From the NCBI GenBank assembly GCA_030762175.1, contig CM060830.1, positions 48,623,501-48,687,500 on the forward strand: a stretch of 64,000 nucleotides of DNA. Reading direction: 5' to 3'. The position numbers and the translations under genes are program-made. Positions 20,271 to 31,492 of this stretch are shown piece by piece. Under the pieces are notes generated by a model. The model searched no databases. It saw only the letters and a program-made list of their open reading frames with translations, and was not told where the DNA came from. Position 1 is the first letter of the stretch. Each line of letters starts with the position of its first letter. The DNA is from Metallyticus violacea (taxonomy: Eukaryota; Arthropoda; Insecta; Mantodea; Metallyticidae).

Positions 20271-21307
20271 AGTTACCATTTATTGCAATGCACTTTTCAC
20301 ATTTTTGAATTAACATTTCAATCCCCCCCCCCATAAGAAGTCGGAATTCTTGTCTGCAAAATGGGCATAAACAGCATCCATCACTTCTTCGTCTTACTTA
20401 AATTTCCTTCCTCGAAGGTCGTTCAGCTTTGAGAAGAGGAAATAGTCACTGGGACCTTGATGTGAGCTATTGGGTAAATGGTGGATCTCCTTGAAGCCAC
20501 ATTTCTTCTCAGAAATTTCTTTTTTGCTACAAGAGGTGTGTGCATAGGCGCGCTGTCGTGAAGAAGGCGCACACCACCGCTCAGCTTTCCTCGCCTTTTC
20601 TCTTTGATGGAAGCACGTAGTCTGTGCAGTAGGCCAGCATAGTGCTCCTCAATTACTGTGGTGTTTCTCTCCTTGAAGTCAATGAAGAGTATTCCTTCAC
20701 AGTCCCAAAAGATTGTGGTCATGATCTTCTTGGTTGACTGAGTGACCTTTGCCTTTAGAGATGCTGCTTCTCCAGGTTTACGCCACTTCATTGATTCTCT
20801 TTTGGACAAGGAATCATAGTACAGGATCATAGTTTCGTCTCCTGTAATATAATAATGCTTTTCAGAACTTCTCTCTCGTTGCCGCGGCAGAGCTCCAAAA
20901 ATGTCTGACAACAGAGCACTCGTTGCTGCTTTTGAACTGAAGAAAGAAGTCTAGGCACCCACATCTTGCACTAAACTTATTCGGTTTAAATGTTCATGAA
21001 TAATTGGAAGGACTGTTGTTTTAGAAAGGCCCAACCTTGGTGCTATTTCTGTAACTTTGAGCCGCCGGTCCTCCATAATTTCTCCTTCCACAAGAAGCAA
21101 TGTTTTCAGGAGTGAGCACCTCCAAGGACCGACCTGCACGCTCTTCGTCTTCAATGCTTTCTCGACCCATTCGTAAAGTTTGGCTCATTCTTTTACGGTT
21201 GAATATGAGAGGGATGCTTCCCCATATACACTGTCCAATCGCTGTTTAATTTTATTTGGAGTAAGTGCTTCTTTTGTGAAGAACTTAATAACAGCTCGAA
21301 ACTCCAT
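20262..21307 (-). pseudogene. Mariner transposase, nearly full length, frameshifted
   Basis: This enzyme excises and integrates its element at TA sites using a D,D34D catalytic domain. Reading the minus strand from an ATG at 21307 (MEFRAVIKFFTKEALTPNKI), pieces in changing frames give the linker and second helix-turn-helix (IMEDRRLKVTEIAPRLGLSK), WVPRLLSSVQKQQRVLCCQ (about 20955-20900), YYITGDET with the first Asp (about 20840), VRLLHDSAP with the second Asp (about 20560), and GPSDYFLFSKLNDLRGRKFK with the third Asp (about 20455-20400). The end reads GIEMLIQKCEKCIA near 20310-20270. At least three frameshifts plus a stop are present. Length is close to the usual 340-350 residues. It is inactive. 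Confidence 0.92.
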
Positions 21308-21496
21308 TTTGAATATATCACATTCTTCTACACATGGCCTTCTTTATGCAACTATATGTGAACAACTGAACATAGCGGAGCGGAAATTACAGCTGCAACT
21401 ATTTACTTAACAGATAAGGTATGACACTCGATAAGGAGTTTGTGAAGGCGATAATCCTTAATGGTGAGGACGGAAACTTATAGACCTACCCTTGTA

Positions 21497-22440
21497 TACA
21501 GAGGTGGATGTTGCCCTATATTAGTATGTAAATCAAGTTTACTAATCAAACCACCTCGTAAGTAATTATATAAAAAGTTTTTTTAACATTACATGTACAT
21601 GGCATATTGTATACTAGTAAATGATAAGAACAGACTGTTTCGTTATGTTAGTATTTATACTGGCAGCTAGTGGATATGAAGCATTACTTTCAAATTCGTG
21701 ATCCAATCGTTTGTTTGAAACCTAAGAGCAGTCAGCAATTTGTATTTATCTAACACTTTACCAAACTCAGTGCTCAAGCAATCACGGATTTGAAAGCAGT
21801 GGACTGGCTAGCAGCCAGTAGAATTTGCTCGTTTTAGTAAGCTGTGATAATGGACGAGAGCATAGCGATTAATCAGTTATATTTAAGTGATCTTTGAGAA
21901 TAATTGCGTATCCCAAATTGCTGTCCGAAACTCTACGAAGTGAAATTGCAGCAATTAATTTGTTATCGCAAACATGTGCAATTCCCACGGCTTCATACAG
22001 TTACAGAGTTTAGTTGTTACTCACATTGCGCAGTTTATAACTTCAAGTAAATACAGCCAGGGCTTTAGTTTTCAAATTATAATTTTCAAAATGTACTTTA
22101 CATTCTTTCTTTAAATGAAAACATGAGGGGCGTGTGAATGAAAGTATAAACTTTATTGTCAGGAAAACGCACTGCATAATACCATTTGCACTACCTCAGT
22201 TACCAAAATTAAATTTCTGAACACACGTTCCAGCTGGGTCAGACCGGATTTTTTGGAAGCTTCTTGAAATAGAGACTATAAAACTGGCCGCTGGTTTCTG
22301 TTTCCCTGAGGCTGCTACTCCCACTAATTGGTTCACTTCTAGCAGCTAGCTATGTTCTCATAAAACGATTTTTTATGGATTAAGTAAGGTGATGAAGTTT
22401 TATATAGGATAACGTTTTGTTCAAGTATTGAAACGTATTA
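21497..22440. other. Unassigned stretch
   Basis: No recognised gene or repeat. Confidence 0.35.
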
Positions 22441-23761
22441 TATTTCTATTTTGAAAGATTGTGCACCAGAGTGTGACTTGGAAAACGAAAGAAAGAACAC
22501 TCTTTATGTGTGCAATTCAACAATAGGAAATACCTTGTCACTAAAAAGAACTACAGTAAGACAAAGTAGACAAAGTAAGCAAGATGCTTGGGAAATGTTG
22601 TACTCTCAGGTACAAAAAAACACCGTACAAATAAACCCAATGCCTGCTATGAGATAGAAGACATAAGTAATATAAATAAATAAATAGTCACAATTGACAA
22701 CGGAATGAAATTAACCAAACTGGAAGAAGAATTGGCAAAATCAATGAATAAGAAAAGTGAGAGAATAAATAGCATTTATATGGAATTGTCCAATATGAAG
22801 AAGATAAACTTTAAATTAATACAAATGTTCTATAAAAGCGTCATAGAAGTAAATATATCCGAACAGTGCAAGACGGTCATTAAAATAAAATACACCTGAA
22901 GACAAATATGAAAACTGTAGAGGAATAGCACTCTACGTATAGCATCGAAATTATTTGCGTACATTATATGGAACAGCCTTAGTAGAACAACAACGTGGAT
23001 TACGTAAAGAAAGGTCCACATCTGAAGCGATCTACTCTAAAACACTGACAAAAGGAAAGAGTTTAATTTACCTATCTACACGATAACGTAAACAGAAACA
23101 AATATGTCGAAACTTTAAATACCAGATTATAAACTAAAGTGAACGCAATCAAAAAAGGATAAATCTATATAACTAAAACAGCTAAACCAGAAACAAATTA
23201 AATGAAAACGAATTTAGGATTAAAACAAGGATTTGGTCTACCTCCCTATTATTCAACTAATATAAAGAGAAACTATGGAAAATTAAAAAAAGCCGAAAGG
23301 AATTAATACCGGACAATTAATAGGATTTTAATATATGTCGAAAGTAAAATCCCTCATTTTTGTCACGAAGGTGTTCTGCAGAAACCTTGCAAAATATTAT
23401 CAGATATCATAGAACTGTAAAGCATGTGCATATCTAAGGGCAAAACAAAAGTAGTAGCTTTTGAAAAGAAATATACGAGAAGGGTAAAAATTGTTATATG
23501 AGATAAAATCATTGAACAAGTGAGAGTTTTAAATATCTAGGCTATGTAATAACTAATGTAAAGAGAGAGGAAATAGATAACCGTTTTCAAAGATATAATT
23601 ATGTTCATGGAGGTTTAGAAAACAAAGTAGTAAAGAAATACTGTTCAGAATTTATAATAAGTAAGTTGGTTTTACTGCATGGTACTGAAATCTTGAAGAA
23701 CGAAGTACTGAAGCAGCTCAATTGAGGTTTATCTTAGTAGGAGTGACTAGAAGAGATCACA

Positions 23762-25572
23762 TGAATGAATGAATCAATTAATTTATTTCAACAAGGAACA
23801 TTACAATTAAATTCACATAAAAGTATATTAATATCTCCTCTTAATACCGAAACTAAGGGTCTCCCATACCTTAACCACATAGTTATATATAATTTACATT
23901 ACAAAATGTATGTAAACTTATTAATATTACCATCATTTACACTTTCCCATTTATAACTCTAAATTTCTTATTGACCACATTTTAACCAATAACAGGTTGA
24001 GTATATAATGGGAGTATAAATCCAATCTAAAATACTGACATATCTTTATATTTCCTTCTTTATAAAACCATTTTGTCTCACTCTACTGGTGTATTTTTCA
24101 ACTTTTTTAAATTTTCTATCTCCTCTTAAATGTTTGCCTCTTTATTTCGTTCAATAGTTTTTCCTACATTCGTAATAAAACTGCTGCCTCCAAAACTTAG
24201 TTCGTTGGCATTTTGAAACATAATGCCAAGTACTGTGTTATTCTTCACACAATGTGCATTTCCCGTTATAGTGTATCCATTCATTATCCTACTTAGGCAT
24301 ATTACTCCTGTTCTAAACAATGCCTGTCCTCTCCTGCTTATCAATTTCAATATTTTTCTCTTCCCCAATAATTTTTCAATGTTGTACATAGTTGCATAGA
24401 TGTTCATATTTTCTGCTTGTCAATATCCTCAATTCTTTTTTTTTGATTTCCAAAATTCTATACCCATTATTTCCCTCTCGTGCCATATTGAACCCATGCC
24501 AGTTTCCTTAGGATTTTAGATATCCAAGTTTCTCTCTTGTATTACCAAACATTATTTTAAGATACTATCCTCTTCTAGCTTCCCTATACTAGAGCAATAC
24601 TTTTGTTGCCTAGACTTCCTAATTTCTTTAGAGCAATTTCGTTAGGCTAAAATCTAGGTAAACCTAGGAAAAGTCTATAAAATAAACTATTTATCACATT
24701 TATTGTTTTTCATCCTCCGCCTGAACACAAAAATGGTATACCAGTCATCAGTCAGTTATCCACTATTGAACCACACATTCTTTATAATCATTTTACTTGC
24801 ATGTTTGTCTCCATTTTTCATTTCTAGAAGTCTAACTCCAAAGTAATCAGTTTTAATGATAACTTCACTTTCTTTGTCTTCCCTGCACCATTTCCCCTGT
24901 TTTTTTAGTTTGAAACCTTTCATTACCATAATCTTACATTTAGTTTTATTAACTTAAGACTCTATTCTTGTACCTATAGCTTCTAGTGATCATTTAATCC
25001 TATACCTGCTACCAAATCATCTGCAAAGAGCAACCCGGTATCTCTGTTGTTTATAGTTAGGGATTGTACAGTATTTTTACAAATTTCTTCTACTATACCA
25101 TCAATCAATAGATTAAAAAGCACAGTGCTTAATTTACATCCTTGCCTGAAACGTATATTGTTTGCCATTACCCTCTCCTTTTATATTTTATACAAAATGA
25201 ATTTTCCATGTAAATAGTTTGCATTACCTTTATCAAGTTCTCACTTACTCCCCCCCCCCCCCCCCCAGTTTGATCCAAAGAGTTTTCCTAGAAAATGCGT
25301 AGAAAAATATTCTAATTTCAAAAACAACAAATATAGTCTACGTCTTTTGTTCCCAAGAAATTTATGCATTAATTTTAATTATAAAATATTAGCAACTATA
25401 CCTTTGCCTTATTGAAATAATGAAAATTTGTTTTCATTCTTGTAGCCTTTTTACTAACGCTCCAGAGAAGACTTTCTCGATTATTGATTTGCGTTACTAT
25501 TCCCACTCTCCAATATTTCGGTATTTTGTTTTCTTCAAAGATTAAATTCAGTAACCGCACCAACATACAGAT
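23762..25572 (-). pseudogene. LINE copy 2: 5'-truncated non-LTR retrotransposon, minus strand, inserted in LINE copy 1
   Basis: The minus strand from about 25550 reads ENKIPKYWRVGIVT, then (about 25320-25265) an RKTLWIKLG-type block, then ERVMANNIRFRQGCKLSTVL and FNLLIDGIVEEICKN (about 25190-25085) and LLFADDLV (about 25035), the catalytic YADD-equivalent. Downstream come a thumb/C-terminal region, WKN-type segments and NELSFGGSSFITNVGKTIER (about 24190). The 3' end finishes in repeated TTCA (TGAATGAATGAA on the plus strand at 23762-23773). A short duplication ATCACAT flanks it (23755-23761, 25573-25579). A 17-base C run interrupts RT near 25250. Frameshifts make it dead. Confidence 0.87.
25250..25266. 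repeat. Poly-C/G homopolymer (17 bases)
   Basis: Seventeen consecutive C within the RT remnant of LINE copy 2. It may be over- or under-called by sequencing. Confidence 0.85.
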
Positions 25573-25830
25573 ATCACATAAGAAACGACGATATGCATTA
25601 GCAATTAGGAATACTAAATATTACTAAAGATACACAAACAAACAGAAGGAAGTCATATAAACAGGATGGAAAGTGACAGATTACCTAGCATGATGCTTCA
25701 ATACAAACAAAGAGAATCCAAATCGGTGGGATGACCTAGAAACAGATGGACAGACCGATACTTCTAAAACATTGCTTCGGAACGAGGAAACAAACCCTGT
25801 TGAAGAAGTTAACAAATAAAATGTCAGTGC

Positions 25831-26300
25831 GGGCTTATTTCTAACTTGCAATTGCACCATTTTATATTATTAAAGTCTCAAACATAAACTCTAAAGAAAA
25901 TTAATCGATTATTCGCGTGCAATTAAGTAGCAGCTTCTGCCCTTACAAACGTCTATGTCAAAACAAATGTGATTCTGAAGTTGTTTCTGTTTTTTCATAT
26001 ATCCTTCCTTTCTTAACTGAGTGAAAGATATTTAATGAATAAATTATTACGTGTATTTTAATTTTCATATTATATTAATATACATTTCTATAAATATGAC
26101 CCCAGTATGTAATAGCAAATACCGGTTTAACTATGTTCGTATATGTATTTAGTAAGTATCCTAATATTCATTATGATTTTCCTGTAAGAAATAACGGAAA
26201 AGAAAAGCACAAAATTTGTAACAAATCAAAATCCGGTTCTCCTTTAACAGATGGAATTTTATTTTAGAATCAGTAAAACTAATGACTTTTAATGTGGATT
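25831..26300. other. Unassigned AT-rich stretch
   Basis: Nothing recognised. Confidence 0.35.
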
Positions 26301-26502
26301 TTCACGGCGGAAGTCTTTGATCTTAACAAACTTTTCCATATTTTTTGTCCGTGGTCTCAGAAACAGCCGCTGAGTATAAAGTAGACCTTTTATTTTATTT
26401 CTCTGAAGATGCCCATAGTGTCGGACAAAACGTCAAACCGCAATAAATGAATTGACCATTAAACCATGGTCCAAAATCCCAGAAAAGCTTGTTAAGATCT
26501 AA
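26300..26502. repeat. Penelope-like terminal structure with inverted arms and hammerhead-like core
   Basis: GATCTTAACAAACTTTTC (26319-26336) and its inverted copy GAAAAGCTTGTTAAGATC (26482-26499) differ at one base, and similarity continues inward (TTTTTTGTCCGTGGTC versus ATTTTGGACCATGGTT on the minus strand). Between them is CTGAAGATGCCCATAGTGTC then GGACAAAACGTC (26403-26434). CTGANGA ... GAAACGTC is the layout of short hammerhead motifs in Penelope-like element terminal repeats; here GAAA has decayed to AAAA. It has the same style as the arms at 14.1-14.7 kb. No protein remnant is visible. Confidence 0.6.
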
Positions 26503-26509
26503 TGAATTC

Positions 26510-27014
26510 TAGCTTCTAAAAATTAATTCTTTATGGAATATGCTACATCCAACATTTAAAAATAAGCTTACACTCTAAAATTAAACTAAAATAAAAATCT
26601 AGAATACGCATAGGACTCTTTCAAATGTGTTATAAGTATGTCATTATTTTTAAATAATCACCTCTCGGTTTGTAGTAATAAATTTAACCTCATCTTTTAA
26701 AAAGACTAAAACTCGTAGAACTAGGTTATATTCAATGTTCCAGGCATGTCGGCTGTGAATAATAAGTGAGAAATTATTTTAAGCTTGATTAGATGAAAAA
26801 AATCTTACTTCGATGTTTAACAGGTCCGATGTAATTTCAAGAAGGTATTTCGTTAATGTTAATTTAATTCCCTTATGATATCAACAATCTGCAACGTCCC
26901 CTCAACTGAATGTCACATCGACTAAGCAGCACTACTAGATGTCATGTATGTGAACTAGGGCTGGACTAGGTATACGGGGTGGCATTTTGTGGTTAAAGTC
27001 TTCTGGTCGAACCT
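26510..27014. other. Unassigned stretch
   Basis: AT-rich, nothing recognised. Confidence 0.35.
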
Positions 27015-27132
27015 GAAGATAGTGAAACATTTCCCTGAACTTTACGGACCAGAATGCTATAGAGCAGCAGTAGAAGATAGTGGGACATTTCCCTGGACTT
27101 ATCGGACCAGGAATCCTGTAGAGTAGCAGTAG
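27015..27132. repeat. Tandem duplication, unit 58-60 bp, two copies
   Basis: GAAGATAGTGAAACATTTCC with GGACCAGAATGCTATAGAGC (27015-27072) is repeated as GAAGATAGTGGGACATTTCC with GGACCAGGAATCCTGTAGAG (27073-27132), about 85% alike. Confidence 0.88.
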
Positions 27133-29690
27133 TATGCACTTAATATCCGTTTGGCAGCTGCTCCATGCATGCACTGTAAATACTAAACCTTACAAGATCG
27201 GTTCTCCAGATATTTGATGTTTCTAAACCGAAAAACCAAATATGAATAAAACACTAAACAGTCACGTAAATTGTGCGACATTTCAAAACCCTTGTGTGCC
27301 ACTTCAAATGTAGAAGATAATGACGGAGTAAAAGAAAACACAATCCGGAAGTTAACGTAATGTATGAAAATAGTCTAAATAAGCAACAAAGGGGAAAATG
27401 TGCAGAAGGAAAAGTAAACAATAATAACTGAGTAAAAAGGATAACTTTAACGTCTAAAATTTAAGCCCGGCGGTGCACGCGCTTTATGCAAAAAACCACC
27501 TGGTATCTCTTTATTTCTACGGTATCTTTAGCAACATGAGATGGTAATACATCAATATCATCACAAGCCTTATAGAAGAATAGGGCATGTTGAGTAACCA
27601 GTGAGAAAGGCTTAGTTCAAGCAGAACGATGATTGTTCACACGAGCAAAACGGTAATAGAAGTTAAACAATATAAAATGCTTTGTAAAGCTTACAATAAA
27701 ATATTCTTAGAATCACAGGCAGCAAATGAAATAATTTTGCGTTCTTTGAATAAATTGAGACTGTGGAACGAATAAGCGCACAGATTTTGCATTTGGGCAA
27801 TTGGCAACTATATGAGCCTGCGAGCAGGTTGGTGATAAGTTGCCCGAAATATCCTTTTAAGGTTGTGGGGGGGGGGGGGTGCTCGACAAATGAAGGAATA
27901 ACATTCAAGGATTAATGCATAAATAAAGTATTGTAACGCTATTTCTTTTGTTTTTTTTTCTTCCATTCTAGGGACCAGATTAGTTCGAAGTTGGAAATAT
28001 TGTTAAGTATTGGGGTTTGCAATTGGAATTTTTATGCGGTCAGATGATATTAGATTGTTAAAGGTAGGAGGGTATTTCTGGTCTTGGGACTTTTGATCTA
28101 GGTTTCTAATATCGAGATAAAAACGGTTACAAAGGCAGTGTCCGTGCATTGAAAGAGAAAAAGGAACAGGTATTTTGGTATGCAGAGATAACGGCATGAA
28201 GATACTATTGTAAATTGGCGCGGATGTAACAAATAGTAATACACAAAGAAATATTAATATCTAGGAAAGTACCAGCTGTGGGAGAGACAGAAGAAGTGAA
28301 TTTAAGAGGGTTCATTAAGCTCTTTTTAACAATGTTAAAATGTATGCATTCATGTTCATTTTTCTCAATAAATATTTTATTTAAAATTTTTAAATTTACC
28401 AGCTATTATTTGTTGCTTAGCTGTTCTTCCACAGAGCCTGTTTTAACAAATATTGGTAGATTTAAGATATAATGTTTTAATATTATTTTGCTTTTAATAA
28501 GTGGTATTTAGAATATTTTTACATTTATTTTTAATACATCACAGTATTAAGAATCTTCGTTAAAATCATTAATACAAACGAACAACATGTGATAAAAATG
28601 TCAATCTTCTATATGTAATAGAAGTAGAGATAAAGTAACATAAGTGTGAGAAATTTTAGTTTTCCTAAAACAGCTCTTGATGCGGAAATGTCTATTTATA
28701 CCTTAATATGTTGCTGCTTTATAAGTTAAAATACAACATTAAAACACCATGTTTTTATGATGTTTTAATATGTATATGAACAAAATTTTGAAAAGTTAGA
28801 ACCATTTTTATCTTATGAACTTCCTTAAGATAACTTTTTCAATATATCTAAAATAACAAGAAGTGGAGAAATATGAATGAATAAATCACTGAAACAGTCA
28901 CCCAAAAGGCAGAATTTATAGCTATTTTAGAATTTATGCATTCATTATAAACGGAACTTTTAGGTACAAGGAATAAAGAACGTAGTATTTGAAAGATTAT
29001 CAAGGCTGGAATTCATGGCCTCCTATATTTTCAATTACATAAAACGAAGGAGGCCAATTTCTATGCAAATGATAGGCACGTCTAAGCAACGCTGATTCTG
29101 AATGGTTAATGATACTGCAAAATGGTCATGGAGATCCAGCGGAAGATGAGCGAAGTAGATGTAATGGATATGAAAAAGGAACAATACGACCCTGAGCCAG
29201 CGTTGCAGAGCACAATGACACAAGAACTTCACAACTTCGTTTTGCTGAAAACAATAACCCAGGCCATTGTACTGCTTTGGTACAGGTATTTTGTCAAGAA
29301 AAACAATACCACCTTGATTTCGCTTGCTCCCTTGAGCTTACATAAAATGATCTGACTTTTTTATGCTCTGAAGGATGTTGTTCGTTCATAGCATATAAGT
29401 GGGATTAGAATAGTTGATGGAGGTTTCTGGAGTGAGCAGAAGAGCAAAACTTGGCAATATCGTACCGTTGTCACAGAATTAACTCTTTTGATTTATTTCT
29501 GATACAAAATAAAATAATGTATATGTGAAAGGAAAAAGTACTAATGAGAGAGCACACATAGAGGAAGAAAAGTATTGCCTCTTCTTTCTTTTTTTATGCT
29601 TTATTTATTGTCGCTTTGACTGCATTGGTCTTCTCGCGATGTCTGTAGATTGGACGCGATTGTTGTTAAATGTGTAGCTATGAATGAAAC
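27133..29690. other. Unassigned AT-rich stretch
   Basis: It contains short frames without motifs (64-81 codons), a 13-base G run near 27868-27880, and a purine-rich patch near 27330-27430. No gene, RNA or repeat family could be supported. Confidence 0.35.
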
Positions 29691-29880
29691 AAATGAATTA
29701 AAGATGGTGCAAATGAGCTCGGAGTCCTTGGCGCTTTAAAGCTATCTGGCATTCGCCTTCTCAAGGTAAGAAAAAATTGCTTAAAAACCTTATCCGGACA
29801 ACTTGACCAGACCGAGATTCGAACCCAGAACCTCCGGATAAGTAATAGCAACCACTAATACTTGGAGGTAGTTGCCCATT
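29690..29880 (-). mobile_element. tRNA-headed SINE-like repeat (family F)
   Basis: On the minus strand from about 29870: TTAGTGGTTGCTATTACTTA (A-box-like), then CGGAGGTTCTGGGTTCGAAT with CTC (B box), then a non-tRNA body to about 29690. Single copy. It is probably a degraded tRNA-derived SINE rather than a working tRNA, because no acceptor-stem pairing was found. Confidence 0.5.
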
Positions 29881-30340
29881 TTCATATTTACGTATTTTTG
29901 TCTTTAGAAAGACCAAATATTTTATAGGGAACATATGCCAAAAATTATTCGCAATAAATTGAGAGAAATGGCAAGTGTACAGCGGAGATTATCGTGTGTT
30001 GTGAAACAATTATTTGAGAAGATTTAGAATTCAAGAAACCTGCAAACATCTGTTGCATCGAGCTTAAGAAAACATTTGACTCAGTTAATGGTAATGTTAA
30101 ATGAAAACGATGATCTAATAAAATTAATACACAAATAATTTTAGTTAAATTAAAGTGCAGAATGAATCGACAGAAATATATAAAAGAGTAAAACAAAGTT
30201 AGAGAAGCCGGAAGAATTATCGTTAAAAAGCGAAGGGTAAGAAAACGTGTGTTTCTGTGGAGAAACTAAACTATTTTCGAGATATATTAGATTATTCTCC
30301 TCAAAAAACCCTCGAACAGTTTGTATACGAACCAGAAATG
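29881..30340. other. Unassigned stretch
   Basis: May contain the eroded 5' part of the transposase that follows. No motif is clear. Confidence 0.3.
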
Positions 30341-30344
30341 TTGA

Positions 30345-31020
30345 TTAGTTCAGCACGGTGACTACCAAATTGCTAAAAGTGAAAGCACACAAAGTCAGTG
30401 TTGTTCACGAATTGCTGCTAAGTGACCCTGAGATTCGGTAAATGTCTGTAATCGGATTTTGCAAAACGCTAGTGACAGAGTAGTTGATCCACGCTAAATT
30501 TTCTTCTCTGACGAAGCATGTTTCTATTCACATGGTTCATGTTTCGACACGGTACAACAAGCATTGAAGAACAGATGAACCCTATTTTGTATTCGAAACC
30601 CCCCTGCATGAGGACAAAATGGAAATATGGTGCGCAGTAAATGCATACAGTTTTATAGTCAATGCACAGTTACGGGATACTATACTCGCACTTCTCTTTG
30701 AACATCAAGTAGAATATTTCCAACAAGACTGCCACCCCGCACACAGCTGATGAATCATTAAGTTGCATTCATAAATTTTTAAAAGTTAGGATAATTAGTA
30801 AGGAATTTCTGATCTCCTGTCTAACTTTGGGAATAATTTTAAAAATAATGGTATAGAACAAAGCCCCACATATTAGAAATGAAAGAGAAATATCGGCGAG
30901 AATTAGACTCAATTTCGACAGATAACGGATGCGTGTCAATGAAAATTTCCTTAAACAACGCTAAAATGTGTGGATGGAGAAGGACCATGTTTTCAACATC
31001 TTTTGCCCAAAGGTACTGAC
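30345..31020 (+). pseudogene. IS630/Tc1-like transposase, central and C-terminal parts, decayed
   Basis: Blocks on the plus strand across frames: KLLKVKAHKVSVVHELLLSD (about 30370-30430), LIFFSDEACFY (about 30497-30530; SDEA holds the first catalytic Asp), PPHEDKMEIWCAVNAYSFI (about 30602-30658; the VWCA..S/A segment preceding the central strand), and QVEYFQQDCHPAHS (about 30708-30750; QQD holds the second Asp). A C-terminal piece resembling the terminal CL...GGHFQH-type tail occurs near 30928-31010 (NENFLKQR..VWMEKDHVFN). The D35E/D block between them is lost. Stops and frameshifts are numerous. This is the family with FFSDEA.F and HE.KM.VWCA, distinct from the mariners at 3.7 and 20-21 kb. 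Confidence 0.75.
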
Positions 31021-31039
31021 ATTTATAACTGTTTAATTC

Positions 31040-31492
31040 TTGTTGTTTTACGACCTACCCGCGGGTAGTTTTTACTTGTGTAAGACATGTTTACTTGAGA
31101 TGCCACGGGATAGAACTAGTTTTATTGTCACGATCTCGGAAATTTACCCCATCACCAATGCCACTCTGTTTCCGCCATTCATATGTGCATACCGAGAAAG
31201 GCCGCGCATTGAAGACACACCTACCAAAGGCCTAGTCAAACGGTCATTAATCCTATGTAGATTACTTCTGGCGATGTTTGTACGTGCTTATTTTCATTAT
31301 AACTGCGAAAACTTGAACCAGTTGCGGAAATTGCATATCCGATTCGCCGGGATTGCAGCTATAACAGACCGGTCCATCAGCCACTGTGAAGCGGTCAACT
31401 TGGCCGTGAGAAACCTTGTACATCCAGTAATGGAAGAAATTATCCCTAGAGGAAGAAGTTCTGAAGATCGGGCAGCCATTATAAACGTTTGA
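31040..31492 (+). CDS. Unrecognised 150-codon open frame, probably not a gene
   Basis: This is the second longest open frame in the window (150 codons, ATG to TGA). It begins 20 bp after the decayed transposase to its left. The translation is mixed hydrophobic and basic, with Cys at residues about 13, 17, 49 and 73 but no spacing I recognise, no signal peptide, and no membrane segment. It has no tandem gene neighbour, no visible splice or poly(A) context, and GC content slightly above its surroundings. It may be chance, an exon fragment, or unrecognised transposon sequence. No function is proposed. Confidence 0.2.
   Translation: MLFYDLPAGSFYLCKTCLLEMPRDRTSFIVTISEIYPITNATLFPPFICAYRERPRIEDTPTKGLVKRSLILCRLLLAMFVRAYFHYNCENLNQLRKLHIRFAGIAAITDRSISHCEAVNLAVRNLVHPVMEEIIPRGRSSEDRAAIINV

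Larger units (their letters stand above)
20010..21496 (-). mobile_element. Mariner element, near complete, with 58-bp terminal inverted repeats
   Basis: The left end TACGAGGGTAGGTCCATAAG at 20010 and the right end (minus strand from 21496) TACAAGGGTAGGTCTATAAG continue matching for about 58 bases, through AAGGATTATCGCCTTCACAA, with about seven differences. TA is present at both outer edges. The minus-strand transposase remnant lies inside. A third copy of the terminal sequence sits at 20241-20270, at the position where the transposase 3' end would be expected to meet the terminus, so the left 230 bp look like an added segment. Confidence 0.9.
22440..25830 (+). pseudogene. LINE copy 1: reverse transcriptase region, plus strand, interrupted by LINE copy 2
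   Basis: The plus strand shows RT-like blocks in order across frames: a lysine-rich helical segment (about 22705-22895), ENCRGIAL (about 22909), EQQRGLRKERSTSEAI (about 22985-23032, the QQ.GFRKGRST block), GLKQGFGLPP (about 23217, the RQG..LSP block), KIIEQVRVLNI (about 23508), LLHGTEILKNE (about 23674) and EAAQLRFILVGVTRRDHM (about 23710-23764, the EA..MR.LR...GVTRRD block). The sequence resumes near 25573 with RNDDI and HINRMESDRLP...WPRNRWTDR (to about 25765), the normal continuation. Many stops are present and the catalytic FADD is eroded. The family resembles insect jockey/RTE/L2-type RTs; the exact clade is unresolved. Confidence 0.85.

Noticed and set aside
26403..26434. Active hammerhead ribozyme
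   Set aside because: The GAAA core is changed to AAAA and stem II pairing is poor, so only a decayed hammerhead-like motif is claimed.
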